From the NCBI GenBank assembly GCA_020635955.1, contig JACJYW010000007.1:251760-315759 (forward strand): 64,000 nucleotides of DNA, in the 5' to 3' direction. The stretch's first letter is position 1. Each line of letters begins with the position of its first letter. The notes beneath the pieces were generated by a model that worked only from the letters and a program-made list of their open reading frames with translations, was not told the DNA's origin and did no database searches. This DNA comes from Crocinitomicaceae bacterium (GTDB taxonomy: Bacteria; Bacteroidota; Bacteroidia; Flavobacteriales_D; Crocinitomicaceae). A program made the translations under genes and the position numbers. Below, one piece after another: positions 1 to 7,083 of the stretch.

Positions 1-29
1 TTCAGGATGTTTATAATCTTTGACTTCAT
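1..29 (-). CDS. Possible 5' end of a gene running off the left edge
   Basis: A minus-strand ATG at 27-29 opens a frame reading MKSKIINIL to the window edge, 39 bases after the panD stop. A basic, hydrophobic N-terminus directly downstream of panD would fit the lysylphosphatidylglycerol synthase-like membrane protein that often follows panD in Flavobacteriales. Only nine codons are visible, so the identity is inferred from context alone. A hairpin (8-bp arms, 36-57) lies just upstream of the start. Confidence 0.3.
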
Positions 30-68
30 GATTCGAATTTGCGCATTAACGCAAATTTGGAGAAAAAA

Positions 69-419
69 TTATTTGGGAAGTTTATTGTTATCATCAGGGA
101 AAACAACAGAAGGTTTGAAGTTTTTTGCTTCCTCATCTGTCAGCAATCCGTAAGCAACAACGATCACTTTATGTCCAACACCAATTTTCAATGCTGCCGG
201 ACCGTTCATGCAAATTTCACCAGAGCCTCTTTCACCCCAGATCACATATGTTGTCAAACGTTCACCGTTGTTCACACTTAAGACGTCCACTTTTTGATTA
301 TCGCGCATGTCTGCAGCTTCGATCAAATCAGGATCTATGGTAATACTACCGATATAATCGACCTCAGCTTCGGTTACCGTAGCTCTGTGGATCTTTGATA
401 TCATGTACTCTCTAAGCAT
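69..419 (-). CDS. panD: Aspartate 1-decarboxylase
   Basis: Decarboxylates L-aspartate to beta-alanine for pantothenate and coenzyme A synthesis in the cytoplasm. The 116-residue length is normal for the family. The protein is made as a proenzyme that cleaves itself between Gly24 and Ser25 (context YIGSITID), giving the N-terminal pyruvoyl group; both residues are present. The downstream TTYVIWGERGSG and NGPAA segments match the conserved core. Translation could start at Met1 or Met6; the longer form is kept because a TATCTTTG box sits a suitable distance upstream (443-450). The tail after about residue 100 is shorter than in E. coli and rich in Asp and Lys. Identification is secure. Confidence 0.95.
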   Translation of the reverse strand: MLREYMISKIHRATVTEAEVDYIGSITIDPDLIEAADMRDNQKVDVLSVNNGERLTTYVIWGERGSGEICMNGPAALKIGVGHKVIVVAYGLLTDEEAKNFKPSVVFPDDNNKLPK

Positions 420-442
420 CTCAGCATTTAAAAATTTCGGTG

Positions 443-450
443 CAAAGATA
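443..450 (-). promoter_or_regulatory. Putative -7 box of panD
   Basis: On the minus strand this reads TATCTTTG followed by C, matching the Bacteroidota -7 consensus TAnnTTTG. It lies 24 bases upstream of the panD ATG. No good TTG element is seen at the expected 19-21 base spacing, so this is a half-match only. Confidence 0.4.
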
Positions 451-506
451 GGCTTTTTTTAATGGATAAGCCTATCACCAAAATATAATGTGAAACTACC
501 AATCGC

Positions 507-569
507 TTACACTAAAAATGCCAGGATCAGCACCAGAAATAATAGAAAATTCAACACCGCATTCTTCAT
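507..569 (-). CDS. Possible 20-residue hydrophobic peptide
   Basis: Downstream of prfB on the same strand, an ATG at 567-569 opens a 20-codon frame ending in TAA: MKNAVLNFLLFLVLILAFLV. After the short KN start it is almost purely Leu/Val/Phe/Ile, as expected for a single membrane-spanning micropeptide. A frame this short can arise by chance in AT-rich DNA, and no clear promoter or ribosome site supports it. The 420-636 gap otherwise holds only the panD promoter region and the downstream side of prfB. Confidence 0.3.
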   Translation of the reverse strand: MKNAVLNFLLFLVLILAFLV

Positions 570-636
570 CTTTCATAGTTTTCATATGAAAATACAAATG
601 CTATGCCAACATAGAATTTAAAAGATTTAACACGGT

Positions 637-1722
637 TTAGGCATTTAATGCCATCAGGTATGCTTTCAAAAATTCATCAATCTCACCATTCATTACGGCA
701 TCCACATTGGAAGTTTCGTAACCTGTCCTAACATCCTTCACCAATTTATAGGGCTGCATAACGTAATTTCTGATTTGAGATCCCCACTCAATTTTCATTT
801 TATTGGCTTCGATCTCATTTTGTTTGGCCATTTTCTCTCTCATGGCCATTTCATACAATTGAGACTTCAATAATTGCATAGCCTTTTCCTTGTTGGCTAG
901 CTGAGAACGAGATTCTGAGTTTTCAATAATAATACCTGAAGGTGCATGTCTTAAACGAACAGCCGTTTCAACCTTATTTACATTTTGACCTCCGGCACCA
1001 CCTGAACGAAAAGTTTCAAAAGATATATCTGCAGGATTGATCTCAATTTCAATAGTATCATCAACGAGTGGATATACATACACTGAAGCAAAAGAAGTAT
1101 GACGTTTAGCATTAGAATCAAAAGGAGAAATTCGCACCAAACGGTGAACACCATTCTCTCCTTTTAAATAACCGAAAGCAAAATCCCCTTCAAATTGAAG
1201 CGTGACCGATTTAACTCCTGCCACATCTCCAGGATGATAATTGATCTCCTTTACCTTAAAGTCATTCTTTTCGCCCCACATTATATACATACGCATTAAC
1301 ATGGATGCCCAATCACAACTTTCTGTACCGCCAGCTCCTGAAGTAATTTGCATTACAGCATTCAAAGCATCTTCTTCAGCAGAAAGCATATTTTTAAATT
1401 CCAGATCTTCTAGGAAATTGATCGAGCTTTCATAATGATCTTCAATTTCATCTTCAGAAGTTTCACCCAACTCGTAAAACTCAATGAGCACTTTTAGATC
1501 CTCTAATTGCGTTTTTACCTTTTCATAATCATCTACCCATGCCTTCTTTGAGCGAAGTTTTTTCATCAAAGCTTCAGCCTGTTTGGGATCATCCCAAAAT
1601 GTTGGATCCTGAGATCGAAGTTCATCTTCTTGAATCTCAACCCTTTTCTCGTCAATTTTTAAGTAATTGTGAAGCTCCTGAACCCTTCGTTCAAATTCTT
1701 TCAGCTGATCTTGCGTAATCAT
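637..1722 (-). CDS. prfB: Peptide chain release factor 2
   Basis: Class I release factor that recognises UGA and UAA stop codons and triggers peptidyl-tRNA hydrolysis on the ribosome. The 361-residue protein shows the RF2 anticodon-like tripeptide SPF (context RISPFDSN) and the universal GGQ motif (GGAGGQNVNKVE) that enters the peptidyl-transferase centre. An N-terminal coiled-coil domain precedes these. The reading frame is continuous: the in-frame UGA and slippery CUU near codon 25 found in many bacterial prfB genes are absent (the local protein reads HNYLKIDEK). It therefore appears to lack the autoregulatory +1 frameshift. It reads away from gcvH, which starts on the other strand. Confidence 0.96.
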   Translation of the reverse strand: MITQDQLKEFERRVQELHNYLKIDEKRVEIQEDELRSQDPTFWDDPKQAEALMKKLRSKKAWVDDYEKVKTQLEDLKVLIEFYELGETSEDEIEDHYESSINFLEDLEFKNMLSAEEDALNAVMQITSGAGGTESCDWASMLMRMYIMWGEKNDFKVKEINYHPGDVAGVKSVTLQFEGDFAFGYLKGENGVHRLVRISPFDSNAKRHTSFASVYVYPLVDDTIEIEINPADISFETFRSGGAGGQNVNKVETAVRLRHAPSGIIIENSESRSQLANKEKAMQLLKSQLYEMAMREKMAKQNEIEANKMKIEWGSQIRNYVMQPYKLVKDVRTGYETSNVDAVMNGEIDEFLKAYLMALNA

Positions 1723-1804
1723 ACTGCAAAAATTGCAATTTTTTGGGAATTCTATTGTTTCTACAGAATCTTAAATAGAATCGATTTTTGAATAAATATT
1801 ATTA

Positions 1805-1812
1805 TAAATTTG
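1805..1812 (+). promoter_or_regulatory. Putative -7 box of gcvH
   Basis: TAAATTTG matches the Bacteroidota TAnnTTTG consensus and lies 23 bases before the ATG at 1836. A TTTTG run at 1786-1790 is closer (14 bases) than the usual spacing. The box position argues against an upstream in-frame start at 1788. Confidence 0.4.
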
Positions 1813-1835
1813 TTCCCATATCAAAACAAGAAATC

Positions 1836-2213
1836 ATGAATGTACCTGCAGATTTAAAATACACTAGAGATCACGAATGGATCAAAATTAGCGGTGATAC
1901 TGCTACAATAGGAATTACGGATTTTGCTCAAAGCGAATTGGGTGATATCGTGTATGTAGAAATCGAAACTGAAGGTGAAACATTAGACCAGGAAGAAGTA
2001 TTTGGATCAATTGAAGCTGTAAAAACAGTTTCTGACCTTTTTATGCCAGTTGGTGGTGAAGTAACAGAAGTTAACGGAGAGATCGAATCAAATCCTGAAG
2101 TGATCAATAGTGATCCTTACGGAGCTGGATGGTTGATCAAAGTTAAAGTTACCGACACAGATCAATTAGGCAGCCTTTTATCAGCTGATGAGTACAAGAA
2201 CCTGATTGGGTAA
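1836..2213 (+). CDS. gcvH: Glycine cleavage system H protein
   Basis: Lipoyl carrier that shuttles the aminomethyl group of glycine between the P, T and L proteins of the glycine cleavage complex. From the ATG at 1836 the protein is 125 residues, typical for the family. The N-terminus MNVPADLKYTRDHEW matches known H proteins. The lipoylated lysine is Lys63 in the context SIEAVKTVSD. An in-frame ATG at 1788 would add 16 unrelated residues and lies upstream of the probable promoter, so it was rejected. The P and T proteins are not in this window. The stop overlaps the next gene by 8 bases. Confidence 0.95.
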   Translation: MNVPADLKYTRDHEWIKISGDTATIGITDFAQSELGDIVYVEIETEGETLDQEEVFGSIEAVKTVSDLFMPVGGEVTEVNGEIESNPEVINSDPYGAGWLIKVKVTDTDQLGSLLSADEYKNLIG

Positions 2214-2589
2214 CTTACTTCGAAAACATATTTTGTGGCCAATATGGCTACTCGTCATTTTTATACTCAGTTTCACGCCCGGGGATAAGCTCCCTGAAAT
2301 TGAGTGGAAATTGATATCCGTTTCAACAATTGCACACTTTACAATGTATAGTGTGCTTTGTTTTTTAATGCTATTTCCATTTTTAGAAAAAAATATTTTG
2401 AACCTTTCTAAAATCAGGTTGTACTTGTTGGTGATATTGGTTGTTATTGTAATTGGATTTATAGTAGAACTGATTCAGGGAAATTTTATTTACAGAAGAT
2501 ATTATGACCCTCAAGACATTATTATCAATGGAATTGGTACGGTTTTTGGGGCTTTTATGTATCGACTGATAGGTAGAAAATTAGTATAA
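2206..2589 (+). CDS. VanZ-like family membrane protein
   Basis: A 127-residue protein with about four hydrophobic segments. Conserved VanZ-family features include a short loop after helix 1 (SFTPGDKLP), a histidine in helix 2 (AHFTMYSVL), and the C-terminal EL-Q-----R--D--D---N--G pattern (VELIQGNFIYRRYYDPQDIIINGIG). VanZ itself gives low-level teicoplanin resistance, but most family members have no known role. It uses a TTG start embedded in the last codons of gcvH (8-base overlap), so the two are probably translationally coupled. No functional link to glycine cleavage is evident. Confidence 0.8.
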   Translation: MGNLLRKHILWPIWLLVIFILSFTPGDKLPEIEWKLISVSTIAHFTMYSVLCFLMLFPFLEKNILNLSKIRLYLLVILVVIVIGFIVELIQGNFIYRRYYDPQDIIINGIGTVFGAFMYRLIGRKLV

Positions 2590-2646
2590 ATCGAACGTCC
2601 TTTTGTAGTTATTTTTTGTACTTTAGCGTTCACAACAAATTGAATT

Positions 2647-3321
2647 ATGGAATTAAAAAAGTCCAGAGAAGCTGATTTAGAAAGAAAAGTTTGGGTTTTC
2701 AGATCATTAGGTTTGATCTTGATTGCCTCAGTTGTGCTAATGGCTTTTACTTACACTGTTGCAGATGCAGACGAGAAAATTTTGGTACAGGAAACAAACT
2801 CTATGCAAGATGAGTTAGTTTTTGAGATCGAAGTTCCTGAAGAGGAGCCAGAACCAGAACCAGATCAAGCTCCGCCTCCACCAGTTATTGAAGATATCGA
2901 AGTGGTAGAAGATGATGAAGAAATCGAAGAGATTGACCTTTCTGCTATTGAAGATGAACCAGATGACGTTCCGGTTGATGATGTTGAGCCTGTTATTGAG
3001 GAAGAACCGATTGCAGACTTTGCTGAAGTTGAGCCTTCATTCCCAGGTGGAGAAGGTGCAATGATGACCTGGATTCAAAGCCATATTGAGTATCCTCAAA
3101 TAGCGGTAGAAATGGGTGAGCAAGGAATCGTTTATGTACAGTTCGTTGTAAATAAAGATGGTTCTATTGAGCAAGTAAAAATCATGAGAGGAGTTTCTGA
3201 TGCTCTAGATGATGAAGCAAAAAGAGTGGTAAAAAACATGCCTAAATGGACTCCTGGAGAACAAGCAGGTAAAAAAGTAAGGGTAAGATATACATTGCCT
3301 ATCCACTTTAAACTTGGATAA
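2647..3321 (+). CDS. TonB family energy-transducing protein
   Basis: Links the inner-membrane proton motive force to TonB-dependent outer-membrane receptors. The 224 residues comprise a cytoplasmic N-terminus, one membrane helix (about residues 17-37), a long acidic and proline-rich periplasmic stretch (about 60-130, with EEEPEPEPDQAPPPP) and a C-terminal TonB domain (about 130-224). The last contains FPGGEGAMMTWI, GIVYVQFVV, a GS-EQVKI strand and a closing VRYTLPIHFKLG strand. The linker is dominated by Asp/Glu instead of the Lys/Pro pattern of E. coli TonB, as is usual in Bacteroidota. No ExbB/ExbD is adjacent. Its mRNA ends at the terminator at 3342-3379. Confidence 0.88.
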   Translation: MELKKSREADLERKVWVFRSLGLILIASVVLMAFTYTVADADEKILVQETNSMQDELVFEIEVPEEEPEPEPDQAPPPPVIEDIEVVEDDEEIEEIDLSAIEDEPDDVPVDDVEPVIEEEPIADFAEVEPSFPGGEGAMMTWIQSHIEYPQIAVEMGEQGIVYVQFVVNKDGSIEQVKIMRGVSDALDDEAKRVVKNMPKWTPGEQAGKKVRVRYTLPIHFKLG

Positions 3322-3341
3322 TCTCCAATGAAAATAATTTT

Positions 3342-3379
3342 AAACCCTGTCATTATTTAGTGGCAGGGTTTTTTATTTT
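3342..3379 (+). terminator. Intrinsic terminator after tonB
   Basis: A 7-bp perfect stem (AACCCTG 3343-3349 with CAGGGTT 3364-3370) is followed by a T-rich run. It separates tonB from deoC. Confidence 0.7.
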
Positions 3380-3385
3380 AGTACT

Positions 3386-4111
3386 ATGACTAAAGAAAGT
3401 ATTCATCAGCTGATATCATTCATTGACCTTACTTCACTCAATGATACAGACAACCAGGAAGCAGTAGCTGCATTGGTTGATAAAGCGAACAAAGGGATTT
3501 TAGGGTCAACACCTGCTGCCGTATGTGTTTTTCCAAATTTTGGTCAATATGCCAGATCATTAACTAAATTAAATGTAGCAGTGGTGGGCGGATGTTTTCC
3601 AACTGGTCAAACCACCACAGAAGCCAAAATAGCTGAACTGCAGGATATCGCAACATTACCTGTTGATGAAGTAGATATTGTGATCAATAGAGGTGAATTA
3701 ATAGCCGGTAATTATGATTATGTAGCTAATGAAATTTCTCTCTCTAAAAAAGCAATTGGATCTAAACACTTAAAAGTTATTCTTGAATCCGGACAGCTGA
3801 ATGAATGGCAAATTAAAAAAGCGTCAGAAATTGCTATCGATAATGGAGCTGACTTCATTAAAACCTCAACAGGCAAAATTAACGTTGGTGCTACGGTTCC
3901 TGCCGCTAGGATTATGTGTGAAGCCATTGCCAGATCAGGCAAAAAAGTGGGATTCAAAGCTTCCGGAGGAATACGCACCTATGAAGATGCTATGAATTAT
4001 TATAGAATTGTACATGAGGTACTTGGGGAAAATTGGTTAACACCTGAACTTTTTCGAATTGGTGCCAGTTCTTTATTTGACAACCTTGAGATTGAACTTC
4101 AAATGCTATGA
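3386..4111 (+). CDS. deoC: Deoxyribose-phosphate aldolase
   Basis: Cleaves 2-deoxy-D-ribose 5-phosphate to glyceraldehyde 3-phosphate and acetaldehyde in deoxynucleoside catabolism. In 241 residues the class I aldolase machinery is complete: Asp97 in VDEVDIVI, the Schiff-base Lys159 in FIKTSTGK, and the second lysine Lys191 in VGFKASGGIRT. The length and motif spacing match E. coli DeoC (Asp102, Lys167, Lys201). It starts directly after the tonB terminator, and its ATGA stop/start overlap with the next gene indicates co-translation. Confidence 0.95.
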   Translation: MTKESIHQLISFIDLTSLNDTDNQEAVAALVDKANKGILGSTPAAVCVFPNFGQYARSLTKLNVAVVGGCFPTGQTTTEAKIAELQDIATLPVDEVDIVINRGELIAGNYDYVANEISLSKKAIGSKHLKVILESGQLNEWQIKKASEIAIDNGADFIKTSTGKINVGATVPAARIMCEAIARSGKKVGFKASGGIRTYEDAMNYYRIVHEVLGENWLTPELFRIGASSLFDNLEIELQML

Positions 4112-4899
4112 TCAAAACCTGGTTTCCGGACATATTAAAAGCAGTCTATGAAGCGTCTGAAGCCATCATGGATATCTATGAGGATGAATTTGAGGTAATC
4201 GTAAAATCTGATGACTCACCCGTAACGTTGGCAGATAAGCAATCAAGTATGATCCTCACCAATGCCTTGAGAAAAACAGGCATAAAAGTCATCTCAGAAG
4301 AAGAGAACATACCCTCATATGAAGAGCGAAAAAATGGACCAATTTGGTTGGTTGACCCATTGGATGGAACAAAAGATTTCATTAAAAAGAATGACGAATT
4401 CTGTATCTGTATTGCCTATGTTGTAGAGCAAAGAGCGGTTTTTGGAATTATTGCTTCTCCTACTGAAAGAAAAATCATATTTGGTGGTGAAGAAATTCCT
4501 CCAGCTTTGATAAACTATGGCGAAAAGAACCCATTTTCTTCAGACCATCTATTGAAACCACTCAAATCAGATGAGGTAACCAATGTTATTTATTCTAAAA
4601 CACATTACACTCCTAACATTGATCTGTTAGTTCAAAAACTGGAGAAAGAACATGGACATGTAGGTCGAATACTTAAAGGATCCGCACTGAAATTCTTTGA
4701 CCTGGTTACTGGAAAAGCTCAAGTTTATCCAAGGCTTTGGCCAACCATGGAATGGGATATTGCGGCTGGTAATGCAATTTATAGTGCTTTAGGTGGAGAG
4801 ATCATTAATTATGACACGAATGAACCTTTGCTATACAATAAAGCAGACCTTTATAATCCTAAATTCCTTGCCAAACCTAAAAACCTCAAACTTTATTAA
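4108..4899 (+). CDS. cysQ: 3'(2'),5'-bisphosphate nucleotidase, inositol monophosphatase superfamily
   Basis: Predicted to hydrolyse 3'-phosphoadenosine 5'-phosphate to AMP, removing the inhibitory by-product of sulfate assimilation. The 263 residues carry the metal-binding motifs of the family: a Glu cluster (ISEEENIP, 62-69), DPLDGT (83-88, within WLVDPLDGTKDF), and a C-terminal WDIAAGNAI motif that supplies the third metal-ligand Asp. The DGTKDFI context is typical of CysQ, whereas inositol monophosphatases usually have DGT-NF. No sulfate-reduction genes are adjacent; the neighbours are deoC (4-base overlap) and gmd. Substrate preference is inferred from family similarity. Confidence 0.88.
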   Translation: MIKTWFPDILKAVYEASEAIMDIYEDEFEVIVKSDDSPVTLADKQSSMILTNALRKTGIKVISEEENIPSYEERKNGPIWLVDPLDGTKDFIKKNDEFCICIAYVVEQRAVFGIIASPTERKIIFGGEEIPPALINYGEKNPFSSDHLLKPLKSDEVTNVIYSKTHYTPNIDLLVQKLEKEHGHVGRILKGSALKFFDLVTGKAQVYPRLWPTMEWDIAAGNAIYSALGGEIINYDTNEPLLYNKADLYNPKFLAKPKNLKLY

Positions 4900-4911
4900 T
4901 AATTTTATCCC

Positions 4912-6003
4912 ATGAGTAAAAAGGTTGCATTGATTACCGGCATCACCGGACAGGATGGCGCTTATTTGGCGGAGCTATTATTGGAAAAAGGATATGAAGT
5001 TCATGGTATAAAGAGAAGATCTTCTCTTTTTAATACGGATAGAATAGATCATCTATATAAAGATCGCCACGAAAATAATGTCAATTTCTTTCTTCATTAC
5101 GGAGATCTAACGGATTCAACGAATTTGATACGTTTGGTTCAGGAAGTGAAACCAGATGAAATTTATAACCTTGCTGCCATGTCGCATGTTCAGGTTTCAT
5201 TCGAAACTCCAGAATATACGGCCAATGCTGATGCAGTTGGTGCATTGAGACTACTCGAAGCTATCCGAATTTTAAAAATGGAGAAATCGGTTCGATTTTA
5301 TCAGGCTTCTACTTCGGAATTATATGGTAAGGTAGTAGAAACGCCTCAGTCAGAAGCAACTCCTTTTTACCCAAGATCTCCATATGCCGTAGCTAAATTA
5401 TACGCTTTCTGGATTGTAAAAAATTACCGGGAAGCATACGGAATGTACGCCTGCAACGGAATCCTATTCAATCATGAAAGTCCGTTAAGAGGAGAAACAT
5501 TTGTTACAAGAAAGATCACAAGAGCAGTTGCCAAGATCAAATTAGGCCTTCAAAAGAAAGTTTATTTAGGAAATTTGGATGCCAAACGAGATTGGGGACA
5601 TGCCAGAGATTATGTATATGGAATGTGGCAAATGCTACAGCAGGATGAAGCAGATGATTTCGTTTTAGCATCAGGAGAAACACATCCAGTAAGAGAATTT
5701 GTAGAGAAAGCGTTTAACCACGTAGGTATTAATATTCGCTGGGAAGGTGAAGGAATTAATGAAAAGGGAATTAATGTTGATACAGATGAGGTCTTAGTTG
5801 AAGTGGACGAAAAATATTTCAGACCTACTGAAGTTGACCTACTTTTAGGGGACCCATCTAAAGCGAAAACTAAACTAGGTTGGCAACACAAGATCACTTT
5901 TGAAGAACTGGTGAAGGAGATGGTATCCGCGGATATGAAATTATTTGAAAAAGATAAATATCTGCTTGAAGGTGGTCATTCAACATTCGACTACAATGAA
6001 TAA
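4912..6003 (+). CDS. gmd: GDP-mannose 4,6-dehydratase
   Basis: Converts GDP-D-mannose to GDP-4-keto-6-deoxymannose, the first step towards GDP-L-fucose. This 363-residue short-chain dehydrogenase-type enzyme has the NADP-binding GITGQDGAYL (residues 10-19). Its catalytic residues are Thr134 and Glu136 (STSELYG), with the Tyr158-x3-Lys162 pair (YAVAK). The stretch LFNHESPLRGETFVTRKI is diagnostic for Gmd. The gene is followed by fcl with an 8-base overlap, giving the two-step GDP-L-fucose pathway. Fucose would feed glycan or polysaccharide synthesis, consistent with the WecA-like gene downstream. Confidence 0.96.
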   Translation: MSKKVALITGITGQDGAYLAELLLEKGYEVHGIKRRSSLFNTDRIDHLYKDRHENNVNFFLHYGDLTDSTNLIRLVQEVKPDEIYNLAAMSHVQVSFETPEYTANADAVGALRLLEAIRILKMEKSVRFYQASTSELYGKVVETPQSEATPFYPRSPYAVAKLYAFWIVKNYREAYGMYACNGILFNHESPLRGETFVTRKITRAVAKIKLGLQKKVYLGNLDAKRDWGHARDYVYGMWQMLQQDEADDFVLASGETHPVREFVEKAFNHVGINIRWEGEGINEKGINVDTDEVLVEVDEKYFRPTEVDLLLGDPSKAKTKLGWQHKITFEELVKEMVSADMKLFEKDKYLLEGGHSTFDYNE

Positions 6004-6934
6004 GGATGCCCGAATATATGTTGCCGGGCATAATGGCATGGTTGGATCAGCCATTGTTCGACTTCTTAAAAAAAATGGTTATTCAAATATAATTTGCAGA
6101 TCATCAAATGAGTTAGATCTTAAGGATCAAGCAGCAGTAAATGCCTTTTTTGAAAGTGAAAATCCATCTCACGTATTTTTAGCAGCTGCAAAAGTTGGGG
6201 GTATATTAGCGAACAACACATATAGAGCTGAATTCCTTTATGACAATTTGATGATAGCGTCAAATATCATTCATGCAGCTTATCTCCAAAAAGTAGAGAA
6301 ATTATTATTTCTGGGTTCATCTTGCATTTACCCCAAATTAGCACCACAACCTTTAAAGGAAGAATATTTGTTAACCGGTGAACTGGAACCAACCAATGAG
6401 CCATATGCCATTGCTAAAATTGCCGGAATCAAACTGTGTGAAGCTTACCGAGATCAATACGGATGTAATTTCATTTCAGCCATGCCAACAAATCTTTACG
6501 GGCCAAATGACAATTACGACCTTAAAAAATCCCATGTTTTACCGGCATTGATCAAAAAATTCCATTTAGCCAAAAAAAACAATCTTCCTAATGTTGAGAT
6601 CTGGGGAACCGGATCACCTTTGCGGGAATTCTTATATGTGGATGATCTTGCCGAAGCTTGTTTACATCTGATGCTTCACTATAATGATAAGCTATTTGTG
6701 AATGTTGGATCAGGAACCGATATTTCCATCAAAGAACTTGCACTTAAAGTAAAGGATATTGTAGGTTTTCAAGGAGAATTGACCTTTGACTCTACCAAAC
6801 CTGACGGAACTCCGCGTAAATTAATGGATGTTTCAAATCTTGCAAAAGCCGGTTGGACATACACGATCAAACTTGATGATGGCATCAAAATGGCTTACGA
6901 AGATGCTCTAAGCGAAGGATTATTGGACGAATAG
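5996..6934 (+). CDS. fcl: GDP-L-fucose synthase
   Basis: NADPH-dependent epimerase/reductase that turns GDP-4-keto-6-deoxymannose into GDP-L-fucose. The ATG at 5996 gives 312 residues, matching the family, with the nucleotide-binding VAGHNGMVGSAIV at the N-terminus. A longer in-frame start at 5945 would add 17 residues lying inside gmd and was rejected. The catalytic Ser (GSSCIYP) and the Tyr-x3-Lys pair (YAIAK) are present, as is the MPTNLYGPNDNYD segment typical of this enzyme. The 8-base overlap with gmd implies coupled translation. Confidence 0.95.
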   Translation: MNKDARIYVAGHNGMVGSAIVRLLKKNGYSNIICRSSNELDLKDQAAVNAFFESENPSHVFLAAAKVGGILANNTYRAEFLYDNLMIASNIIHAAYLQKVEKLLFLGSSCIYPKLAPQPLKEEYLLTGELEPTNEPYAIAKIAGIKLCEAYRDQYGCNFISAMPTNLYGPNDNYDLKKSHVLPALIKKFHLAKKNNLPNVEIWGTGSPLREFLYVDDLAEACLHLMLHYNDKLFVNVGSGTDISIKELALKVKDIVGFQGELTFDSTKPDGTPRKLMDVSNLAKAGWTYTIKLDDGIKMAYEDALSEGLLDE

Positions 6935-6943
6935 ATAATAGTT

Positions 6944-6994
6944 GTTAGGTTTTAGGCCATAAGGTGTTAGGTGTTAGGTCATAAGGTGTTAGGT
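6944..6994. repeat. Short degenerate tandem repeat, 22-base period
   Basis: TTAGGYCATAAGGTGTTAGG occurs at 6952-6971 and again at 6974-6993, a period of 22 with one difference. The core GTTAGGT occurs four times (6944, 6966, 6973, 6988). The element lies just after the fcl stop, in the 149-base gap before the first outer-membrane barrel gene. It does not form an obvious terminator. Confidence 0.7.
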
Positions 6995-7083
6995 TTCAGG
7001 TTTAAGTTGGTTTAAACTGTACCAATCTAAATTCATCCATTCAGAGGATAACCTTTTTCCTGTATCTCACGTAATACATACGC

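Noticed and set aside
36..57. Hairpin with 8-bp arms near the left edge
   Set aside because: No T tract follows on either strand, so I do not call it a terminator; it may be incidental in AT-rich DNA.
1788..1835. In-frame upstream start for gcvH
   Set aside because: It precedes the probable -7 box and adds 16 residues unlike any H-protein N-terminus; the ATG at 1836 gives the family-typical start.
2599..2626. Possible promoter before tonB (TTTTG and TACTTTAG)
   Set aside because: The spacing of about 13 bases is too short, and the second box departs from TAnnTTTG, so it was not listed.
5945..5995. In-frame upstream start for fcl
   Set aside because: It lies inside gmd and adds 17 residues before the nucleotide-binding motif; the ATG at 5996 matches known GDP-L-fucose synthases.
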